14,486 nt of DNA from Liolophura sinensis (Eukaryota; Mollusca; Polyplacophora; Chitonida; Chitonidae): positions 64,001 through 78,486 of the forward strand of contig NW_027018111.1 in assembly GCF_032854445.1 (NCBI RefSeq), given 5' to 3'. Position 1 is the first letter of the stretch. Every line of letters begins with the position of its first letter. Shown here in pieces: positions 8,941 to 14,486 of this stretch. A program made the translations under genes and the position numbers. Below the pieces are notes generated by a model. It ran no database searches, was not told the origin of the DNA, and saw nothing but the letters and a program-made list of their open reading frames with translations.

Positions 8941-9305
8941 GTTGACCGGCCCGGATAGCACAGTTGGTAGAGCGTCCGCTTCGGACCGGTAGATCCAGGA
9001 TCAATCCTTGATCGAGTCACACCAAAGACTTTAAAAGAGGAAGTTGTAACTTCCTCGCTTGGCGTTCAGCATGAAGGGGGATAGTGCAACGACTGGTTGA
9101 CCCGTATCAGTATAATGGCTCGGGCGGGGCGGCTTACTTGCCTTCGGTAAGTCGTCTCAGTGAAGCAGCACTAAATAAAAGAGCGGTGGAAATCCGTCCT
9201 GCAACAAGGAGGCACATTACACGTACATGCACCCTAATGATTCCTTCGTCGTCATATGACTGAAAAATTGTTGAGTACGACGTTAAACCCCAAGCACTCA
9301 CTCAC
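8941..9305 (+). mobile_element. Near-intact tRNA-derived SINE, ACTCA-repeat tail
   Basis: The head is tRNA-like. Box A at 8956-8967 (TAGCACAGTTGG) matches the RNA polymerase III consensus TRGCNNAGYNGG at every fixed position, and box B at 8999-9007 (GATCAATCC) matches GWTCRANNC. A body of about 240 bp follows, containing a perfect 9-bp inverted repeat (GAGGAAGTT at 9037-9045, AACTTCCTC at 9048-9056) and a CTTAC/GTAAG stem in the centre. The 3' end is TTGTTGAGTACGACGTTAAA then CCCCAAGCACTCACTCACTC. The element is flanked by a perfect 14-bp direct repeat, so it came in by target-primed reverse transcription and is young or well conserved. It has no coding capacity and depends on the reverse transcriptase of a LINE. 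A polymerase III transcript would start near 8941. From memory this element type is abundant in molluscs. Confidence 0.94.
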
Positions 9306-9319
9306 TCAAAACAAGTTGA
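9306..9319 (+). repeat. Right target-site duplication of SINE
   Basis: This is the second copy of TCAAAACAAGTTGA, identical to 8927-8940. Its first bases overlap in sequence with the last tail repeat, so the border may be off by one or two bases. Confidence 0.92.
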
Positions 9320-9807
9320 TCTGAATGAATATTTGTCATTACATGTATGACATCTAATGTTATATGTATTACATGTTTTTGACATAAGTACGTGTAATAC
9401 AGCTACGTGTACTGGTAAATTTATTGTAATCTGCTTTAAAACAATCCAGTTATACAACATCCATATGTAATTTTTCCATTATTGTGCGCTGCAGTTGTAG
9501 TAGATCTCTTTTATTTTTTCATTTAATTTATTTTGGCCGACAATTTGTTTGCGTTCATTTTCGACAGTATGATATCCCCAATCGAACGAACCCAGTCTAA
9601 CATATTCGATTAATGTTAATTTCGTTAATTGGAATGCGCTGATAAGGAATAAGATAAAGAGATAAATTTGTTTCCAAAATTAAATATGGTACGCAAAAGC
9701 TACGGACATATAGGCACTTTGTCCTGACAAATGCTTAATTTTGAAACAGCTTAAAAATTGGTTGTGTCGTTTGATCCGTAAACGTGCATGCCGCGTTTTA
9801 ACGATCA
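9320..9807. other. AT-rich spacer, no gene recognised
   Basis: The stretch holds several small palindromes and repeats of ACATGT and TACGTGTA (9340-9415) but no ORF or element that I can support. Confidence 0.45.
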
Positions 9808-9865
9808 ATGCAATTACTTCCGGAACCTACAACAACAACTATCCCTCCCACACCAGCAACTACTG
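9808..9865 (+). CDS. Candidate Thr/Pro-rich exon 1 of 3
   Basis: An ATG at 9808 opens a 58-nt segment reading MQLLPEPTTTTIPPTPATT plus one base, ending at a strong donor (ACTG/GTAAGATT). It ends in phase 1. The next two candidate exons (10489-10548 and 10928-11016) continue in the same phase with the same Thr/Ser/Pro-rich composition, which resembles the linkers or mucin-like stalks of extracellular proteins. An in-frame stop at 9799-9801 and the absence of a good upstream acceptor mean the exon could only start at this ATG or just inside the segment. The ATG is followed by no signal peptide. A second reading, in phase 0, is also open through exons 1 and 2 and gives a Gln/Leu-rich peptide. 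The product is unknown. Confidence 0.25.
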
Positions 9866-10488
9866 GTAAGATTTTGTTATTAGCAGATGGTGGCCTTATT
9901 AATACAGCACAACATTATACATGAAGATTTTTTTGAGATATCAACCCAGAGCAATGTGGCCACCACAATTTCTATTTGTAATGTTTAGGTCATTCGACAT
10001 TATTAGTATGTTTGCAAGCTCTATATTTGTGTTAGTATGACAACACAAGCTCTCACTGACCACGTTCACTAGGCTGGCTATAAAGTTCTACTCAAGCCAC
10101 CCAGTAGCGAGCACCTGGTCTCCCTGTGATTTGCTTGTCGTGTGTGCGAGGAATAATCGTCATATAATGAATGTTCCAGTCTTATGGTCAACTTAAACAA
10201 AGACCAGTGCAGATAATTCTGCCCTCTCCACAGATGGGAGTGAAATGCTGGAAACCTGCTAGGATAGTGCTTGCAATGAGACAATATCAAACCACTTCAG
10301 CCCCGTTGGTTCTCTACGAGTACCAAAGTCTAGACCTAGTGGGGGTTTTTTTCGCTTTAGTTTTTGCAATTTTCATAAGGGCACGTCATACTCATGTTTA
10401 CTGAACATTTGTTTAATCGGATGTCCTGTTGACAAAACAAGGGTAACTGATTATCATATGCATTTACATGTTCTAAAACAATTTCCAG

Positions 10489-10548
10489 AAGCATCTACCC
10501 CTTCTTCAGTCGTTACAAGGAAAAGTCCATCGATATGTACAAGCTGTG
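10489..10548 (+). CDS. Candidate Ser/Thr-rich exon 2 of 3, symmetric phase 1
   Basis: The segment lies between an acceptor (AACAATTTCCAG) and a consensus donor (CTGTG/GTAAGACA). It is 60 nt long, so it could be included or skipped without changing frame. In phase 1, joined to the last base of the previous candidate, it reads E-ASTPSSVVTRKSPSICTSC-G, with two cysteines near the end. The fit of frame and composition with the flanking candidates is the main support. All three frames are open over 60 nt, and phase 2 would create a stop at the junction with exon 1, leaving phases 1 and 0. No domain is recognisable. Confidence 0.3.
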
Positions 10549-10927
10549 GTAAGACATTTACTTGATTTGAATAAGAATCTAGCTCTAGTGACACACTAGT
10601 TTTTTCATTAACTGCTTACCTATAATCGTATTGTTTGCTCCCATTGTGAAGATACATGGTCGTCGTGCAAAATATTGTTATTATTAATTTTTTTTTATGT
10701 ATTCCAACTGGTTTGATTATTTGATGGGTAAATGAAAAGACAAATCTATTGCCAAATCTTTTAAATGACCCTCAGCTTGAATAAAATTACTCAAAATATG
10801 CTATCTGTGTATCTACATCATTCACTGAAATATCATAGATGGTATTTCTCAAAATCGCAAAAAAAAAAGAAACGCAGAGCTGTGAGAAATCCTTTGTGTA
10901 TTATGCATCTTATTTTTGACCTATCAG

Positions 10928-11016
10928 GTATTTCACCCACAGTCCCAAACACTGGGTACTACAACACACCCACCTGTGGAAGGTCACACCCTTCCTTATT
11001 TTCCCGACTTTTTTAA
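10928..11016 (+). CDS. Candidate terminal exon 3 of 3
   Basis: After a good acceptor (CTTATTTTTGACCTATCAG) phase 1 reads G-ISPTVPNTGYYNTPTCGRS and ends at a TAA at 11014-11016, so it would be a last exon. In phase 0 the same acceptor opens a longer frame to 11218, rich in Pro, Thr and His (for example HPPTPPPIM, then GPTYSPDWYLSGGLEVWQN). That frame runs into AT-rich sequence and stops just before the microsatellite. The two readings cannot both be right. I prefer phase 1 because exons 1 and 2 agree with it in composition. No known domain is visible in either. Confidence 0.25.
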
Positions 11017-11200
11017 ACATTGTCCTGTGGTAACTGCTGGGAACACTCACCCACCCACACCCCCACCCATCATGTCCTCCCTCCTGCATATGCCTCAGGG
11101 GCCAACCTATTCACCAGACTGGTATCTGAGCGGAGGGCTTGAAGTGTGGCAAAATGTAACATTCGTAATATTTCAATTGTTTGCTTACAACTGCTGTTTT

Positions 11201-11232
11201 AGAGATTTTACTATATAGAGATTTTACTATAA
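11201..11232 (+). repeat. Tandem duplication of a 16-bp unit
   Basis: AGAGATTTTACTATAT (11201-11216) is followed directly by AGAGATTTTACTATAA (11217-11232). It borders the AT microsatellite and is probably a replication-slippage product. Confidence 0.9.
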
Positions 11233-11234
11233 TA

Positions 11235-11244
11235 ATATATATAT

Positions 11245-11298
<54 letters not shown>
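11235..11298. repeat. (AT)n microsatellite, 64 bp
   Basis: The stretch is an uninterrupted AT dinucleotide run except for one G at 11246. The long minus-strand open frame across it (11111-11434), with alternating Ile-Tyr, is a product of the repeat and not a gene. The true length may be misassembled. Confidence 0.97.
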
Positions 11299-11300
<2 letters not shown>

Positions 11301-12148
11301 CTAGACATAACATAAGGTAAAGATGGTTTACATGTGGGTTTCGTTTTCCGATAACAGAAATCTGTGTTTGTATGCTTTTTTTGAATTATCATGGCCTTGC
11401 TAATTAACACTTGGTCCCGTCGAGTACACATCACTTTAATGCGACTCTCACATCATAGAAATAAATGTACAATGTTTATGAACATATTTGGTTATAGTAT
11501 CTTTAAAATGGCTGAGGGAAAAACTGTTATAGGCAAACAATAATTATAACAACAACAATAACATTATCAACAAGGATAATATAAAGGCCTTTCTGAGAGG
11601 ATACAAGAAAATGCCACAGGTTTTCTTTAACCTATATTTAGAAGTAGCCTTAGACATGTACGTCTGGATCTTCATTTGGAACATAATATGCAGAAAGAGA
11701 CTGTTAGCTTGTATGGCGTTTTCTACATGAATTCCGTATGTAAATAATACGTGTCGCATAGAATGGTGGTGGCTAAGGTACTAGCCAGACTACGATTAAT
11801 AATAGTATTAATTGAATAGATCTCTGTCACTTCCTGCGAGGCCTTGATGACGATAAACGTTCGGCTGCGCTCGTGTGCCGGTTTATGCAATCCAAGTTTT
11901 TCCACCACTAATATGAAACATGCCTGCAGATGCAGTATATACGTCTCAGTTCGTTAGTAATTGTGAAAAGTTCGTCAGAAATTATTTCCTTATAAAAAGG
12001 CGCTAAACAACGATCAAATAAATATTAGTTCTTGTGCCTGAAGCTTTGTGTGTTGGTGTTAACATGTGTACTGTATTTTCCTTAATTGTAAACAAAAAAA
12101 TGTTTACAAAAGTAATATCTGTGTCGTTTATAAGCTTTTTGATGTATA
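11299..12148. other. Spacer or intron, no gene recognised
   Basis: Two overlapping minus-strand open frames (11544-11759 and 11723-11908) show no motifs. CpGs are mildly raised around 11840-11885. I see no element between the microsatellite and the Tc1-like transposon. Confidence 0.45.
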
Positions 12149-12212
12149 CAGTGTAACAGAAGTAAGTTCCTCCCAAAACGTTGTTTGATATCTCCCTTGA
12201 TATGTACCAGAT
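12149..12212 (+). repeat. Left terminal inverted repeat
   Basis: This is the reverse complement partner of 12858-12928. It shares an unbroken block around GTTTGATATCTCCCTTGATA. It lies at the 3' end relative to the transposase reading direction. Confidence 0.92.
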
Positions 12213-12427
12213 CGCAATGAAATTATGCAGACACTATGCCAGTAATTCGGTGGACGTGGTATATCAAGGATTAACCTGCAGGTGCAGTTGTGCACTAATG
12301 GGCATGCGCAAAGTGAAAATCGGTCGGATTTTGAAAATTTCATAAAAGGGGTCAACCAGATTTTTCAATCGGAATTCTTTATTTTAACACAGAATTCGAT
12401 CATTTTTACTCGATGACCAGAAATTAT

Positions 12428-12857
12428 CAATATCGTGTGTAGCCGCCACGAAATTGTATCACATGTCATCTACGTGCTCCAATTGTGTTGATGAGGGGTG
12501 CGATCCGACGTTCCTGTATGGCTAACCACTCTTCAGCTGAAGATGGCGTCTTAAATCGTCAAGAGTGGACTCCATCCACACTCGACGATAGACTGATTGT
12601 TTCAACTGATTTCAAAGGTGTTGGATGGGATTGAGATCCGGAAAACATGCGTGCCACTTGATCCGATCAATACCTTCAGCTTGGAAGAATTCATTCTCAA
12701 TCCTTGTACAATATGGATGCGCATACATGAAAACAAACCCATCTCCAACGGCGGCTGCGTAGGGCAAAACATGCGGTCTGAAAAATTGAGCAACGTAGCC
12801 AGCAGCGTTCAAGGTTCCCTCAACAGGAACCAGATCGGTCTTGCCTGTCTTGTACAT
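12428..12857 (-). pseudogene. Tc1-family transposase, C-terminal fragment, dead
   Basis: A Tc1-family DDE transposase cuts and joins the element's ends. On the minus strand the relic reads in family order: VEGTLNAAGYV, RPHVLPYAAAVGDGFVFM, RIENEFFQAEGIDRIKW, then PDLNPIQHL, and after a stop and frame change EWLAIQERRIAPLINTIGAR and the C-terminal RGGYTRY followed by a stop at 12430-12428. Two active-site acids are gone. The second Asp, normally in an FMHDNARPH block, is deleted (FMYAHPYC here). The last Glu of the PIEH block is Gln (PIQH). The conserved Trp after HL is now TGA, and a frameshift lies near 12530. The N-terminal two-thirds are absent. The remaining frame up to 12857 abuts the right terminal repeat. 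It cannot be active, but its ends might be moved by a relative's enzyme. Confidence 0.93.
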
Positions 12858-12928
12858 ATCTGGTACATATCAAGGGAGATATCAAACAACGTTTTAGGGG
12901 GGGGGGGGAACTTACTTTTGTTGCACTA
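12858..12928 (+). repeat. Right terminal inverted repeat with 12-G run
   Basis: This is the reverse complement of 12149-12212 apart from a few substitutions and a poly-G run at 12897-12908, which accounts for its extra length. Confidence 0.92.
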
Positions 12929-13683
12929 TTTATAATAATTGTGTGCGGTTGTGTGTATTTTTGCCAGTTTCAGTATACGTGGTGTGTCAGTGTCTATAGT
13001 CATAATTTTAAACTGCATAGAAATACATTTCTCAAACCTGTCTTTGTTCTTTACTGTGACATCATTTTATACTAATCACCTTTTGATTTCTCACATAAAA
13101 TTATGTATAATACAAATTTTACCCCTAGGTGCACGTGTATGTATTTTACCCTAAGTATTAAGGAATAACTATATGCTGTCTAACTTTAACTAACCGATGA
13201 CAATTACTCTCTTTCCCTTTTCCCTGTTTTAACACTTATAATAATAACATGTGTACCTCTAGCTGTAACATATTACAGAAGTGTATTACGTTTTTGGGTC
13301 AGTCAAGACGTCGATATTTATGATATGATAACAGTTAACTCTGGATATAGTACATTTTTATAGTCATATTTGAGTAGGAGACACGTTATTAGTTAGTGAT
13401 ACAGACGTAGTAGCTGCTTCCATAAACGTTATGTATGTAATTTGCACATGACGTTGTATAAACGTTTTTTACATACTGGTGCTATTGTTGTCCACGAGTG
13501 TTTCATTTTGCGTATTGCCCAGTTTCTGGGAACAAAAGTCGTGATAAGCGCTGAATTAGGGAGTTACACATAGCTAATAAATCAGCTATAAATGGCTGTA
13601 AATAAGCTGAGGACCAAGACTTGAATTCCACGCTTTCTGATATGTACTGCTAAGGAAATACAACAATTAGAAAATGAACTTAC
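12929..13683. other. Spacer or intron, no gene recognised
   Basis: This is AT-rich sequence with one plus-strand open frame (12939-13154) of hydrophobic low-information composition. I see nothing to call. Confidence 0.45.
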
Positions 13684-13763
13684 ATTAATGACGTCTCCTA
13701 CACAACAAGATAGACTATTCCTATTGTACAGAACAGACATGACCCTGTCCCACTTCCCAGGCT
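13684..13763 (-). CDS. Candidate internal exon, product unknown
   Basis: On the minus strand an acceptor (ATATGCAAATTTCCAG) and a consensus donor (TTAAT/GTAAGTTC) bound an 80-nt segment. It stays open in the frame that begins with two bases of a split codon (phase 1) and ends on a full codon (phase 0). It reads xAG then PGKWDRVMSVLYNRNSLSCC, then VGDVIN. The mix of Trp, Arg, Lys, Asp and paired Cys is more protein-like than the usual AT-rich open frames here. I recognise no family. It would belong to a minus-strand gene, the same strand as the candidate at 453-495, but at this distance and with only one other exon candidate a link is speculation. An alternative acceptor AG lies two bases downstream. 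Confidence 0.35.
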
Positions 13764-13947
13764 CTGGAAATTTGCATATTTGCATAAGTCCAAAAAGTTT
13801 TGTATTTTCTACCCAATGCCATTCATTTACAAGAAAATAAGATGGAATATCTAAGGATTTGCTAAGTTTGTAGTCTTGATTATGTGCGCTGTGTATCTCA
13901 AATATGCTTTGAGGGCCAAATTAATGGGTTGGTTGCTGTCCTGTGTA
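13764..13947. other. Short spacer
   Basis: Nothing recognisable lies between the exon candidate and the SINE. It is AT-rich. Confidence 0.4.
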
Positions 13948-13955
13948 AAATTCTT
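13948..13955 (+). repeat. Left target-site duplication of SINE
   Basis: AAATTCTT is repeated at 14217-14224, just after the tail of the SINE. It is short, and part of the right copy overlaps the AAAT tail repeat, so it is less certain than the 14-bp duplication of the other SINE. Confidence 0.6.
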
Positions 13956-14216
13956 GTGCGTGACTCAGTTGGTTAGCGCGCTATCACAGCGTAATGACCC
14001 AGGAGTCTCTAACCAATGCGGTCGCTGTGAGTTCAAGCTCCAGCTCATGCTGGCTTCCTCTCCGCCCGAACGGAAGGTCTTTTAGCAACCGGCGGATGGT
14101 CGTGGGTTTCCCCCGGGCTGTGCCCGGTTTCCACCCACCATAATGCTGGCCGCCGTCGTATAAGTGAAATATTCTTGAGTACGGCGTAAAACCCCAATCA
14201 AATAAATAAAATAAAT
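13956..14216 (+). mobile_element. Full-length tRNA-derived SINE, AAATAAAT tail
   Basis: The head is tRNA-like. Box A at 13961-13972 (TGACTCAGTTGG) has one mismatch to the consensus, and box B at 14031-14039 (GTTCAAGCT) has one mismatch at its last position. A body with AGCTCATGCTGGCTTCCTCT, a GATGGTCGTGGGTTTCCCCC block and a CATAATGCTGGCCGCC block follows. The 3' end is TTCTTGAGTACGGCGTAAAA, then CCCC, then AATCAAATAAATAAAATAAA. It serves as the reference for the two decayed minus-strand copies at 4543-4697 and 7578-7712. Its last 25 bp resemble the end of the other SINE type at 8941-9305, pointing to the same LINE partner. It has no coding capacity; the plus-strand open frame at 13876-14085 only crosses it. 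Confidence 0.92.
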
Positions 14217-14486
14217 AAATTCTTATCCTGAGTGAAATCCAGATATCTTAATCACAATTTCATTTGTCATCCTGTATGACATAAATTGATAGCTTCGGGG
14301 TGCTTGTTTGCCTCATAGATTTCTAGTCGGCATGAATAGTACCAATTTATTTGGATTGCATAAAGGTTTTGAATTTGGTGTCGCGTTACATGCATCATTT
14401 CTCTACATCATTTTTCTATCTGACCAAAGCAAACTACCTAGAAATCGAGAGTATTTCTGAAGCCAATGTATGTCCATCTAAACTGG
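14217..14486. other. Flanking DNA after SINE
   Basis: It starts with the right target-site duplication (AAATTCTT, 14217-14224). The rest shows no ORF or element that I can support. Confidence 0.5.

Larger units (their letters stand above)
12149..12928 (-). mobile_element. Internally deleted Tc1-like DNA transposon
   Basis: The element is bounded by long terminal inverted repeats. The left is 12149-12212, starting CAGTGTAACAGAAGTAAG. The right is 12858-12928, whose complement starts (T)AGTGCAACAAAAGTAAG. The inner 40 bp, including the GATATCTCCCTTGATATG block, are the same in both. CAGT ends and TA flanks (TATA before 12149) are typical of Tc1/mariner insertions; the right TA is less clear. 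Between the repeats lie, on the minus strand, the C-terminal part of the transposase (12428-12857) and about 215 bp of 3' noncoding DNA. The total is about 780 bp, against roughly 1.2-1.7 kb for complete elements. The N-terminal DNA-binding part and the first half of the catalytic domain are deleted right up to the right repeat. The right repeat has a run of 12 G where the left has CCTCCC. Confidence 0.93.

Noticed and set aside
8941-9013. tRNA gene
   Set aside because: Box A and box B are good, but the segment does not fold into a standard cloverleaf with a normal anticodon arm, and it is joined to a SINE body with tail repeats and a target-site duplication.
11111-11434. 107-codon minus-strand ORF
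   Set aside because: Its core is the alternating Ile-Tyr translation of the AT microsatellite.
12602-12793. Minus-strand ORF overlapping the transposase, and the plus-strand ORF 12597-12935
   Set aside because: Both are other-frame shadows of the Tc1 transposase relic, whose own frame shows the family motifs.
13876-14085. 69-codon plus-strand ORF
   Set aside because: Its second half is the tRNA-like head and body of the SINE.

Overview
The window reads as nuclear DNA of a marine mollusc. The base composition is AT-rich, coding density is very low, and the longest recognisable features are retroposons and transposon relics. Two tRNA-derived SINE types are present. One ends in ACTCA repeats and the other in AAATAAAT repeats. 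From memory both are abundant in molluscan genomes. A pteriomorph bivalve such as a scallop or pearl oyster is my best guess, but the genus cannot be fixed from sequence alone. No complete gene, rRNA gene, functional tRNA gene or CRISPR array is visible.

Layout. Positions 1-1000 hold a possible signal-peptide first exon on the minus strand (453-495) next to a CpG-enriched stretch (about 600-915) that ends in a consensus splice donor on the plus strand, so this could be a divergent promoter. Positions 1394-1588 hold an unrecognised minus-strand ORF. Positions 3427-4180 are a degenerate tandem array with a monomer of about 79-88 bp built around a small palindrome. At 4543-5175 a decayed minus-strand SINE abuts a decayed plus-strand reverse transcriptase relic. 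A second minus-strand SINE piece lies at 7578-7712. A nearly intact plus-strand SINE (8941-9305) is flanked by a perfect 14-bp target-site duplication.

From 9808 to 11016 there are three short open segments on the plus strand. They have good splice sites, share phase 1 and encode Thr/Ser/Pro-rich peptide, so they may be exons of a secreted or surface protein. An (AT)n microsatellite follows at 11235-11298. Positions 12149-12928 are an internally deleted Tc1-like DNA transposon with both terminal inverted repeats and the C-terminal part of its transposase, which has lost catalytic residues. A splice-bounded open segment on the minus strand (13684-13763) is another exon candidate. The window ends with a full-length SINE (about 13956-14216) that has an 8-bp target-site duplication.

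The identifiable parts do not form a pathway. They are a record of insertion and decay (SINEs, one retroelement, one DNA transposon, one satellite) laid over what are probably introns or spacer of genes on both strands. The exon calls are inferences from splice signals and open frames and need transcript support. The repeat and transposon calls are much firmer.
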